From Kitasatospora gansuensis (GTDB taxonomy: Bacteria; Actinomycetota; Actinomycetes; Streptomycetales; Streptomycetaceae), in the NCBI RefSeq assembly GCF_014203705.1, contig NZ_JACHJR010000001.1:4340001-4404000 (forward strand): 64,000 nucleotides of DNA, in the 5' to 3' direction. This document shows, in pieces, positions 51,824 to 59,624 of this stretch. The translations under genes and the position numbers were made by a program. The notes beneath the pieces were generated by a model. That model did no database searches. It was not told the origin of the DNA and was given only the letters and a program-made list of their open reading frames with translations. How positions within the stretch are numbered: the first letter of the stretch is position 1; each line of letters begins with the position of its first letter.

Positions 51824-53260
51824 GTGATCGGACGTGCGCTGAACGGGCGTTACGAGCTGGGGGAGATCCTCGGCGTCGGCGGCATGGCCACCGTCTACCG
51901 GGGCCACGACCACCAGCTGGGCCGCCCGGTCGCGGTCAAGGTGCTGAACGGCGGCCTGGCGGACGACCCCCGGTTCGGTGAGCGGTTCGGCCAGGAGGCC
52001 CAGCACGCCGCCCGGCTGCACCACCCGCGGATCGTCACCGTCTTCGACTCGGGCGTGGACCAGGGCTCGCCGTACATCGTGATGGAGCTGGTGCACGGCC
52101 GTCCGCTGAGCCAACTTATCGCCGAGACCACCTGGTTGCCGGTCGAGCGGGCGGTCGGGATCGCGGCCGCGGTCTGCGAGGCGCTCGAAGTCGCGCACGC
52201 CGCAGGGCTGGTGCACCGGGACATCAAGCCCGGCAACATCATGATCACCCACGAGGGCGGGGTGAAGGTGGTGGACTTCGGTATCGCCAGGGCGAGTTCC
52301 TCCGGCGCCCAGCTGACCCAGACCGCCGCCGTCCTCGGCACGGCCGGCTACCTCTCGCCCGAGCAGGCCACCGCGAGCCCGCTGGACGGCCGCTCCGACC
52401 TGTACGCCGTCGGCTGCGTGCTGACCGAAATGCTCACCGGGGAACCGCCGTTCACCGCCGACACCTCGGTCGCGGTCGCCTTCCGGCACGTCACCGAACA
52501 GCCCGCCCCGCCGTCCTACCGGCGGCCCGGACTCCCGCCCGTGCTGGACACCGCCGTGCTCCGGCTGCTCGCCAAGAACCCGGCCGACCGCCCGGCCGAC
52601 GCAGCGGCGGCCCGGGCCGAACTGCTCGCCGCCGTCCCGGTGTTCACCCCCGCCGACCGGACCAGCGAGCTGCTCGCCGAGACCCGGGCGATGCCCCCGG
52701 TGCCCATGCCGTACCAGGACCAGCAGCGCACCTCCTTCCTCCCCCCGGTGGCGTACCCGGACGCCCCCGAACCCGCCCGCAGCCGCCGCTCGCTGGCCTA
52801 CGCGGGCGTCGGGCTGGTGGCCGTCGCCGGCGCCGCGGTGATCGGGGTGCTCACGCTCGGCGGCCCCGACCCGTCCGCCGCCAAGGCGGCCTCCACGCCG
52901 AGCCCGAGCGCCAGCACCTCGGCCTCACCGACCCCGAGCGCCACGCCCTCCGCGAAGCAGACCCCGACCGGCAAGCCCTCGCCCAGCCCCAAGCTGGGCC
53001 CGGCCGCCGCGGTGGTCGCCCTCCGCGCCGTCGTCGCCCAGGCCGACCCCGGCAAGGAACGCGACCGGTACCGCGCCCTGCTCGACGAACTCGACCAGGC
53101 AGCCCAGGCCTTCACCGCCCAGGAACCCCAGGACGCCGAGAGCGCCCTCCGCAACGCCCAACGCCTGGTCCGCGACCTCGCCAAGAAACACGCCATCGAC
53201 AACACCACCAGCCAGGCCTGGCAGGCCAAACTCGGCGCACTGCTGGCAGCTACCGACTGA
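51824..53260 (+). CDS. Membrane Ser/Thr protein kinase, PknB-like
   Basis: 478 aa. The kinase domain (residues 1-265) has LGVGGMATVYRGHD, the ATP-lysine in PVAVKVL, catalytic HRDIKPGN, DFG in VVDFGIARA and SPEQ. Then a membrane helix (GVGLVAVAGAAVIGVLTLG) and a Ser/Pro/Thr-rich outer linker ending in a helical domain (RDRYRALLDELDQAAQAF). No PASTA repeats, so it is not a canonical PknB of cell-wall sensing. GTG 51824 is placed 9 bases after AAGGAG; GTG 51818 is possible. Half of a palindromic repeat follows. Confidence 0.93.
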   Translation: MIGRALNGRYELGEILGVGGMATVYRGHDHQLGRPVAVKVLNGGLADDPRFGERFGQEAQHAARLHHPRIVTVFDSGVDQGSPYIVMELVHGRPLSQLIAETTWLPVERAVGIAAAVCEALEVAHAAGLVHRDIKPGNIMITHEGGVKVVDFGIARASSSGAQLTQTAAVLGTAGYLSPEQATASPLDGRSDLYAVGCVLTEMLTGEPPFTADTSVAVAFRHVTEQPAPPSYRRPGLPPVLDTAVLRLLAKNPADRPADAAAARAELLAAVPVFTPADRTSELLAETRAMPPVPMPYQDQQRTSFLPPVAYPDAPEPARSRRSLAYAGVGLVAVAGAAVIGVLTLGGPDPSAAKAASTPSPSASTSASPTPSATPSAKQTPTGKPSPSPKLGPAAAVVALRAVVAQADPGKERDRYRALLDELDQAAQAFTAQEPQDAESALRNAQRLVRDLAKKHAIDNTTSQAWQAKLGALLAATD

Positions 53261-53267
53261 CCAGAAG

Positions 53268-53327
53268 TTGCACTATCCAGGGGCTCGGGGAACTGCGAGG
53301 AGGTCTGGCGTGCGGGTCACTGCGAAT
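53268..53327. repeat. Half copy of the palindromic repeat, copy 4
   Basis: 60 bases match the left half of copy 5 (GTTGCACTATCCAGGGG through GGGTCACTGCGAA); the right half is missing. It lies 7 bases after the kinase stop. The next bases belong to the end of the convergent potassium channel gene, so the break may be an old deletion. Confidence 0.85.
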
Positions 53328-53328
53328 C

Positions 53329-53856
53329 TCACCTGCCTGAGCCCTTGCCGGTGCGCTCGACGAAGCGCCCCCGCATCCGCCGGGTGATCGAGGTGGCCCC
53401 CGCGGTCAGGAAGACCAGGGTGTAGAGGATCTGCAGCATGACCACCATCCGGGCCTCCTGCCCGACCGGTGAGATGTCGCCGTAGCCCACCGTCGACATG
53501 GTGATGACCGTGAAGTAGAGGGCGTCGACCCGGGTCGCCAGCCCGTTGAACTGGCCCGGTGCCTTGGCCAGGCCGTAGTAGGTGGCGGCGAAGACCACCA
53601 GGGTCAGGCAGATCAGCAGCACGATCATCAGGGTCGGCCGCCCCGGCAGCCCGAGCAGCTCGCGCCGGATCTCCCGCAGCAGCAGCCCGGCCAGCACGGC
53701 CAGCCCGACCCCGAAGCTGACCCAGCCGAACACTGGGCGGTCGGGCCCGAAGAGGTCGAACGGCACCGTGAAGTACAGCGTCAGCAGCACCGCAGGCCCG
53801 GCGATCACGAGCGACAGCCCGAACCGGTCGGTCACCTTGTCGTCCGTCTTCCGCAC
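53329..53856 (-). CDS. Two-pore-helix type potassium channel subunit
   Basis: 175 aa with the selectivity filter TMSTVGYGD, a pore helix and about four hydrophobic segments. Small voltage-independent K+ channels of this plan are common in actinobacteria. No ligand-binding RCK domain is fused. Its stop lies against a half copy of the repeat element. Confidence 0.85.
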   Translation of the reverse strand: MRKTDDKVTDRFGLSLVIAGPAVLLTLYFTVPFDLFGPDRPVFGWVSFGVGLAVLAGLLLREIRRELLGLPGRPTLMIVLLICLTLVVFAATYYGLAKAPGQFNGLATRVDALYFTVITMSTVGYGDISPVGQEARMVVMLQILYTLVFLTAGATSITRRMRGRFVERTGKGSGR

Positions 53857-53883
53857 TCCTCGGTCCTCTCCCGAATCAGACGA

Positions 53884-55155
53884 CTAGACGGTCGCGTCCG
53901 GCCGGTCGTCCAGCAGTTCCAGTACGGCCAGCGCGCCGAGCAGCCCGACCCCGAGCCAGAGCACCACGGCGCCGGTCGGGTAGCTCCAGAGCAGGAAGGC
54001 GAGGACGAAGCCCGTCAGCACCGCCCCGGTCAGCCAGCCCTTGAACCGGTGCACGAACCGCCCGACCGGCCCCAGCCGCAGCCCGGCCTTCCCGGCCACA
54101 CCCCGGACCGCACCGAACCCGGCCGCCCAGAAGCCGCGTACGGTGCCCGCCCAGCGTCCGCCCCCGCTCACCCAGGCGCCGAAGGCGACCAGCAGGCCGA
54201 GCACCACGACCGCACGCACGGTGGCCCGCAGGTAGTGCACCAGCGCGTCGTAGACGGCGGTGGCCGCGTCCTGGTTCACCCCGGCGGGCAGGCGGTCCTG
54301 GTAGAGCGCGCGGAACACGGTCAGTCCGAGGCCGAGCAGCGCGGCCCCGGCGGCCACCCCGAGCGCCGCCGTGACCAGGGCCCGCCGCCGGCGCCCGGCC
54401 AGCAGGACTCCGGCCGCGGCGCAGAGCACGGTCAGCACCGGCAGCCAGAACCCGGCCAGGTCGAGCAGCCGGAACGCGGTCCTGGCCTTCGGGATGGCGT
54501 CCGACTGCACCAGCACGAAGTCGGTGTGGATCTCGGGGATCTTCGAGGCGATGCCCAGGCCGTCGGCGACCAGCCGGTTCTTCACCTGGTCGATCAGCGG
54601 GGCCAGGTCGAGCGTGACGGTGTCGCCCTGGGCCTGGACGGCACCGCCGCCCTGGCCGGTCAGGATCCGGTCGACGGCGGCGTGCGCGTTCCGGTTCACC
54701 GCCACCCAGACGGTGACGAAGGCGTCGCTGTCCACCACCCGCTCCACCTGGTTGTGGACGAAGCCGGTGAGTCCGTCGGTGATCGCGCTGCTCACCCGGC
54801 CGAGCGCGGCGTCCAGCAGCGGCCGCTGATCCGGGGTCACCTCGTCCAGCAGGGTGCCGACCGGCAGGTACTTCATGATCTCGGTGGTCACCCGGTCGGT
54901 GACGGCGGCCCGCACCGCCGGGTTCTCGGCCAGCGGGGTGACCGTGGCCAGGTACCGGTCGGTGTCGCCGACCTGCGAGTTGGTCCAGGCGGCGACCGCG
55001 CTGAGCGGGGTCAGGACGCAGGCCAGCAGGATCAGCAGGACGGCGCAGAAGGACCTGACCCGGTGTCGGTTCCGGGGCTGGGCCGCGCCTTCCTCCAACA
55101 GGGCCAGCCGCTGCCGAAGTTCCTCGAGCTCAGCGGTCTCGGCGCTGTCGGCCAT
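53884..55155 (-). CDS. Multi-pass membrane protein, unknown function
   Basis: 423 aa. One N-terminal helix after a charged coiled start (ETAELEELRQRLALLEEG), a large outer domain of about 190 residues with DRYLATVTPLAENPAVRAAVTDRV, then four or five helices. No enzymatic motif. This plan is common in streptomycetes and not assigned. The ATG at 55155 follows AGGAGG at good distance. Preceded by the tatA gene on the same strand. Confidence 0.8.
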   Translation of the reverse strand: MADSAETAELEELRQRLALLEEGAAQPRNRHRVRSFCAVLLILLACVLTPLSAVAAWTNSQVGDTDRYLATVTPLAENPAVRAAVTDRVTTEIMKYLPVGTLLDEVTPDQRPLLDAALGRVSSAITDGLTGFVHNQVERVVDSDAFVTVWVAVNRNAHAAVDRILTGQGGGAVQAQGDTVTLDLAPLIDQVKNRLVADGLGIASKIPEIHTDFVLVQSDAIPKARTAFRLLDLAGFWLPVLTVLCAAAGVLLAGRRRRALVTAALGVAAGAALLGLGLTVFRALYQDRLPAGVNQDAATAVYDALVHYLRATVRAVVVLGLLVAFGAWVSGGGRWAGTVRGFWAAGFGAVRGVAGKAGLRLGPVGRFVHRFKGWLTGAVLTGFVLAFLLWSYPTGAVVLWLGVGLLGALAVLELLDDRPDATV

Positions 55156-55314
55156 CCGGCACACCTCCTGGTCACGGGGCAGTGCCTACCAGGAGATACC
55201 AGAACATTTCGGACGGCCAGTCAGGCGCGCCATCCGCCCGCGCCGGGAAACGACTCGGGCCGCCGACCCGTCACATGGACGGATCGGCGGCCCGGGAGGA
55301 CTCGACCGCTGGGG

Positions 55315-55605
55315 TCAGGCCTTGTCGGTCGTCTTGGTGGCCTCGGCCGCCGTGGTGACGGTGGTCGGGGTGACCGCCGGCCGGGGCTGCTCGGTGGCGG
55401 TGCTCTGCGCCGTGCCGTCGGCCGGAGCCGCGGTGCCGGCCGCCGGAGCGTCGTCCTCGCGCAGGGCCTTGGTCTCGGCCTTGAGGATGCGCATGGACTT
55501 GCCGAGCCCGCGCGCCATGTCGGGCAGCTTCTTCGATCCGAAAAGCAGGATGATGACAGCCAGCACCACGAGGAGGTGCCAGGGTTCGAAACCGTTGCGC
55601 AGCAT
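55315..55605 (-). CDS. tatA: Sec-independent translocase subunit TatA
   Basis: 96 aa: one membrane helix (EPWHLLVVLAVIILLFGSKKLPDMARGLGKSMRILKAE contains the FGxxKLPxxAR hinge). After about 50 residues a disordered Ala/Thr tail. TatA forms the pore of the twin-arginine system. tatC is not adjacent. The first ATG giving a proper membrane helix is taken as the start. Confidence 0.88.
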   Translation of the reverse strand: MLRNGFEPWHLLVVLAVIILLFGSKKLPDMARGLGKSMRILKAETKALREDDAPAAGTAAPADGTAQSTATEQPRPAVTPTTVTTAAEATKTTDKA

Positions 55606-55775
55606 CCCTGACCACCGGTCCCTTCGGAAATCTCGCTGTTCATGGGCCGCGCGAGCTGCCCGGCCTCGGCCAGTATGCCTGGCGGATACGGCGAACGTAT
55701 ACATCGGTCGTGAAACATCGGTCAAAAACCAGGTGTTCACATGCGGTTTTCCTCGGACGTGGTCTGGACCACTTG

Positions 55776-56096
55776 TCAGCCCTGCGGACCGAGCAGTACG
55801 CACCACCCGGCCGCCGCGGCCACCAGGCAGACCGCCCCGGCCATCGCCCGCAGCGGTACGGGTCCGACCGGCCCCGGCGGGCCCTCGGCCGGCTCCAGCT
55901 GCCGCCGCCGGCGCAGCCCGTAGCCGTACGTCGCGCAGGCCGTCAGCGCGAGCAGTCCGCCGAGCGTGACCAGGCCCGGCTGCCGGTCGGCCAGGCCGGT
56001 GCGCAGCACCAGCGCCGCGTTGACGGTCAGCACCAGGGCGGTCCGGCCCCAGGCCAGCAGGGTGCGTTCCGGCTGCAGGCCGGGGTCGCGGTTCAC
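55776..56096 (-). CDS. DUF202 membrane protein (second of pair)
   Basis: 106 aa: DPGLQPERTLLAWGRTALVLTVNAALVLRTGLA is the DUF202 signature, with about three helices. Start GTG overlaps the stop of the first DUF202 gene (GTGA). Function unknown; similar domains sit in VTC and YidH-type proteins. Confidence 0.85.
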   Translation of the reverse strand: MNRDPGLQPERTLLAWGRTALVLTVNAALVLRTGLADRQPGLVTLGGLLALTACATYGYGLRRRRQLEPAEGPPGPVGPVPLRAMAGAVCLVAAAAGWCVLLGPQG

Positions 56097-56443
56097 CGGG
56101 AGTAGCCGATGATCAGAGCGGCGAAGACGAACGAGATCACCACCACGCAGCAGGTCAGCACCAGCAGGAAGTGGGTGCGCGGCAGCGGTTGGCCGGCCCG
56201 CACCGCCCGGTCCACCCGGGCCCACCGCCGGTACGCGGCCGTGCCCATCCCGGCCGCCCCGAGCGCCAGCACCACCCCGAGCGCCGCCCGGACGGGTGCG
56301 GGGGCCAGCCCGGGGGCCAGCTGGTCGAGCGCGATCGCCCCCGCCAGCAGGGCGAGGGCGGTTCTGATCCAGGCCAGGAAGGTGCGCTCGTTGGCGAGCG
56401 AGAACCGGTAGTCCGGCTCCTCGGGCTGGCTCGGTTCCGGCAT
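56093..56443 (-). CDS. DUF202 membrane protein (first of pair)
   Basis: 116 aa with YRFSLANERTFLAWIRTALALLAGAIALDQL, the YidH/DUF202 hallmark, and three helices. Coupled to the downstream DUF202 gene by a GTGA overlap, so the two probably form a complex. Function unknown. Confidence 0.88.
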   Translation of the reverse strand: MPEPSQPEEPDYRFSLANERTFLAWIRTALALLAGAIALDQLAPGLAPAPVRAALGVVLALGAAGMGTAAYRRWARVDRAVRAGQPLPRTHFLLVLTCCVVVISFVFAALIIGYSR

Positions 56444-56528
56444 GGAAATGAGCTTAGCCACGAGCCCCCAGGGGGACTCGTGGCCAAGTGGGCGTGTCGG
56501 ATCGGGCGGCCCGACCGGGCGGGCCCGA

Positions 56529-58115
56529 TCAGGCGGCCGGGGCCGGCTGGGGGGCCTCGGTGAGCTGCTCCTCGGGGATCTCCTCGGCGCGGTCGGCGGG
56601 CAGGCTGCCGAGCAGGCGGTAGGCGACCGCCGAGCCGGCCAGCAGGCAGAGCACCCCGACCGCGGCGGCCAGGTGCAGGCCGTCGGTGAAGGCGATCCGG
56701 GCGGCACCGAGCAGCTGCTCGGCGACGTCGATGGGCAGCTCGGCGGCGACCGTGACCGCACCGCCGAGGGTGTCCTGAGCGACCGTCAGCGCGCCGTCCG
56801 GCAGGGCGGCCGGCAGCTTGCCGTCCAGCCGGGCGGTGTAGACGGCCGCACCGGCGGCGCCCAGCACCGCGATGCCGAGCGATCCGCCCAGCTCACTGGC
56901 GGTCTCCGAGGTGGCCGAGGCGGCACCGGCCTGGTCCGCCGGGGCGGCCGAGACCACCAGCTCGGCGGTCTGCATCACGGTGCTCACGCTGCCGGCGGCC
57001 AGCACCCCGGCGCCGACCAGGATCAGCGCCAGCGGCGAGTCGACCTGGACCTGGGTCAGGATGCCGAAGCCGAGCGCCCCGACCAGCATGCCGCCGGCCA
57101 TCTGCACACCGGGCCGGATCTTCCCGGCCAGCGCCCCGGAGATCCCGACCGCCGCACCGACCCCGACGCTGGGCAGCAGCGCCCAGAGCGAGGCGGTCAG
57201 CGGGCTGTAGCCACGGACCAGCTGGAGGTACTGCGAGGTGAAGAGGGAGAAGCCCATCATCGCCAGCATCGCGATGGTGTTGACCGAGATCGCCCCGGTG
57301 AAGATCGGGTTGCGGAACAGCGCCAGGTCGACCAGCGGCGTGGCGGCGGTGCGCAGTCGCAGGACCAGCAGACCGACCAGCACCAGACCGCCCACGATGG
57401 CCAGCGCGGCCGTCAGGTCCCAGCCCTCGACCGCCAGCTGCTTGATGCCGTAGACCACCGGCAGCACGGCGGAGACCGAGAGCACCGCGCCGAGCAGGTC
57501 GAACCGTCCGGCCCGGGGGGCCTTGTACTCCGGCAGCAGCGCCGGGGCGGCGAGCAGCACCAGGAGCATCACCGGCACGGCGCAGAGGAAGACCGCGCCC
57601 CAGTGGAAGTGCTCCAGCAGCAGTCCGCCGGCCACCGGGCCGAGGGTGGCGCCGGCCATCAGCACGCCGCTCCAGGCGCCCATCGCGGCCTGCCGCTGCT
57701 TCGGGTCGTGGAACATGTTCCGGATCAGCGCCATGGTCGAGGGCATCAGGGTCGCCCCGGTCAGCCCGAGCAGCGCCCGGGCCGCGATCAGCTGCGCCGC
57801 GCCGTCCGCCGTGGCGGCCAGCACCGAGGCGGCGGCGAAGCCGGCCGCGCCGGCCATCAGCAGCTTCCGGCGGCCGATCCGGTCGCCCAGCGCGCCCATC
57901 GGGATCAGCAGCCCGGCCAGCACGAACGAGTACATGTCCATGATCCAGAGCTGCTGGGTGCCACTCGGCTGCAGTTCCTTGCTGATGAACGGCAGGCCGA
58001 AGAACAGGATGCCCATGTCCATCGAGAGGACGAGGGTCGGCAGGAGGAGGACGGCGAGTCCGGTCCATTCGCGGCGGCCGGCGAGGCCGTGGGTTGCGGT
58101 CATGGGGACAACCAT
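56529..58115 (-). CDS. MFS transporter, DHA2 family, TetR-controlled
   Basis: 528 aa with about fourteen membrane segments. Seen: LLPTLVLSMDMGILFFGLPFISKEL in helix 1, GALGDRIGRRKLLMAG, and GATLGPVAGGLLLEHF (motif C). Resembles the Stp/SmvA branch of drug:H+ antiporters. Divergent from a TetR gene across 73 bases that contain twin AGACnnnnGTCT sites, so induced export of a toxic compound is the likely job. Confidence 0.9.
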   Translation of the reverse strand: MVVPMTATHGLAGRREWTGLAVLLLPTLVLSMDMGILFFGLPFISKELQPSGTQQLWIMDMYSFVLAGLLIPMGALGDRIGRRKLLMAGAAGFAAASVLAATADGAAQLIAARALLGLTGATLMPSTMALIRNMFHDPKQRQAAMGAWSGVLMAGATLGPVAGGLLLEHFHWGAVFLCAVPVMLLVLLAAPALLPEYKAPRAGRFDLLGAVLSVSAVLPVVYGIKQLAVEGWDLTAALAIVGGLVLVGLLVLRLRTAATPLVDLALFRNPIFTGAISVNTIAMLAMMGFSLFTSQYLQLVRGYSPLTASLWALLPSVGVGAAVGISGALAGKIRPGVQMAGGMLVGALGFGILTQVQVDSPLALILVGAGVLAAGSVSTVMQTAELVVSAAPADQAGAASATSETASELGGSLGIAVLGAAGAAVYTARLDGKLPAALPDGALTVAQDTLGGAVTVAAELPIDVAEQLLGAARIAFTDGLHLAAAVGVLCLLAGSAVAYRLLGSLPADRAEEIPEEQLTEAPQPAPAA

Positions 58116-58164
58116 ACGTATGTGTCAGACGGTTGTCTAGTACGGACGTGCAAGACAATCGTCT
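58113..58164. promoter_or_regulatory. Twin TetR operator candidates AGAC-N4-GTCT
   Basis: Two identical half-site pairs: AGACGGTTGTCT at 58127-58138 and AGACAATCGTCT at 58153-58164, centres 26 bases apart. A 10-bp palindrome CATACGTATG lies at 58113-58122, at the exporter start. All are between the divergent exporter and TetR genes. Confidence 0.75.
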
Positions 58165-58188
58165 GTTCGGACGCGTAGGCTTCCGACC

Positions 58189-58767
58189 ATGGGAAATCGA
58201 GAGGATCTGCTGGCCGGCGCCAAGCGCTGCCTGTTCGAGAAGGGCTACAGTCGGACCACCGCCCGGGACGTGGCCACGGCCGCAGGGGTGAGCCTGGCCG
58301 CCATCGGCTACCACTTCGGGTCGAAGGAGGCGCTGCTCAACACCGCGATGATCGAGTCGATCGGCAGCTGGGGCGACGTGGTCGAGAAGGCGGTCGCCGA
58401 GGCGGTGCCCGAGGGGGCCTCCCCGCGCGAGCGCTTCGTGGCCACCTGGGACTGCGTCCGGGGCACCATGATCGAGTACCAGGGACTCTGGGCGGCGCAG
58501 TTCGAGGCGCTGGCCCGGCTGGACGACATGCACGAGATCCGGGACGCGTTCCGGGCGGTCCAGCGGGACGCCCGGCTGGGGATGGCCACCATGTTCTCCG
58601 AGCTGGCCGAGGTGCCCGACACCGAGGACGAGGTGATGGTCGGGGCCTTCCACCAGGCCCTGCTGGCCGGGCTGGTGAGCCAGTGGCTGATCGACCCGTC
58701 CCAGTCGCTGACCGGCGCCGAGGTGCTGCGCGGGCTGGAGCTGACCGGCGCCCGGGTGCTGGGCTGA
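58189..58767 (+). CDS. TetR-family repressor
   Basis: 192 aa. N-terminal HTH: FEKGYSRTTARDVATAAGVSLAAIGYHFGSKEALL. The C-terminal ligand domain has no assigned effector. Divergent from the DHA2 exporter, so it probably represses both. A 73-base gap carries the operators. Confidence 0.93.
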   Translation: MGNREDLLAGAKRCLFEKGYSRTTARDVATAAGVSLAAIGYHFGSKEALLNTAMIESIGSWGDVVEKAVAEAVPEGASPRERFVATWDCVRGTMIEYQGLWAAQFEALARLDDMHEIRDAFRAVQRDARLGMATMFSELAEVPDTEDEVMVGAFHQALLAGLVSQWLIDPSQSLTGAEVLRGLELTGARVLG

Positions 58768-58774
58768 GCCTGGG

Positions 58775-59101
58775 TTACCCGGTGACGGTGGTCAGCAGGA
58801 CGACGGCGTCGGTGTGCGCGAGCAGACCGTGCCGCTCCTGCGGGACCGGGTGGAGCTGACCGGCCGTCAGCTCCACCCGGCGGCCCGCGATGGTCAGCGA
58901 AACCCGGCCGCGCAGCACCTGGAGGGCGGCCGCCACCGGGGCGTTGTGCTCGTCCAGCGCGGTGCCCGCGGTCAGCGCGATGACGGTCTGCCGCAGGACG
59001 CCGTCGTGCAGCAGCAGGTGTGCGCTGCGCCCGTGCGGGGCGGCGGCCGCCAAGGCGGCGTGCTCGTCGGCTGCGGCGGCCAGGTCGATTCCCGTACCCA
59101 T
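58775..59101 (-). CDS. Small cupin-fold protein
   Basis: 108 aa. Cupin-type order of conserved pieces: VLRQTVIALTAGTALDEHNAPVAAALQVLRGRVSLTIAG and LHPVPQERHGLLAHTDAVVLL. One of the usual metal His is present in EH and another in ERH, so metal binding is possible but not certain. Function unknown. Confidence 0.7.
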   Translation of the reverse strand: MGTGIDLAAAADEHAALAAAAPHGRSAHLLLHDGVLRQTVIALTAGTALDEHNAPVAAALQVLRGRVSLTIAGRRVELTAGQLHPVPQERHGLLAHTDAVVLLTTVTG

Positions 59102-59202
59102 GCCGCGACCCTAACCGTCCCGGGGCGGGGCGGCCCGGTGGCGCAACCCGAACGGGGGCGGCCGGGATGCGGCGGTCTGCGGCGCATCCGATGGTGGGTC
59201 AC

Positions 59203-59469
59203 ATGGCGACGTATCAGAAGTTCATGGGCGGGTTCGAGGTCAACCGACGGCTGCTGAGCACCGGGGTGGTGCTCACCGGGATCGGCGCGCTGGTCGGGCT
59301 GGCGGGCACCGCGATCGTCGGGGCTGTCGTGCTGTCGGCGGGCCGGGGGTGGGTCCGGCAGTTGGAGACCCCGCCGAGCGAGCTCGCGCACCGCACCCTC
59401 CACCAGGCGCGGGCCGCCTCCCTGGCCGGCCTGGAGGCCTGGCGGGCGGACGCGGGCAGCCACAACTGA
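59203..59469 (+). CDS. Small actinobacterial membrane protein
   Basis: 88 aa. One hydrophobic stretch (LLSTGVVLTGIGALVGLAGTAIVGAVVLSAG) near the middle and a basic GRGWVRQLETPPSE end region. Such small proteins are widespread in streptomycetes with no role assigned. ATG 59203 suits the alignment I recall; ATG 59167 would add 12 residues. Confidence 0.65.
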   Translation: MATYQKFMGGFEVNRRLLSTGVVLTGIGALVGLAGTAIVGAVVLSAGRGWVRQLETPPSELAHRTLHQARAASLAGLEAWRADAGSHN

Positions 59470-59506
59470 CGGTTCAGCTTTCTTGCAGGGCGCTCGGTTG
59501 CACTGT

Positions 59507-59624
59507 CCAGGGGCTCGGGGAACTGCGAGGAGATCTGGCGTGTGGGTCACTGCGAAAGTGCCTGACCAGCTACGCACGGATCACCTTTTTTCGAGGTCGG
59601 CGTCGCAGTTCCCCGAGCCCCTGG
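59507..59624. repeat. Palindromic interspersed repeat, copy 5
   Basis: 118-bp copy with 22-bp perfect terminal repeats (59507-59528 and 59603-59624). Its left flank (TTGCAGGGCGCTCGGTTGCACTG) matches the inverted right flank of copy 2. Its right part encodes the last 14 residues and the stop of the acyl-CoA synthetase on the other strand. Confidence 0.93.
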
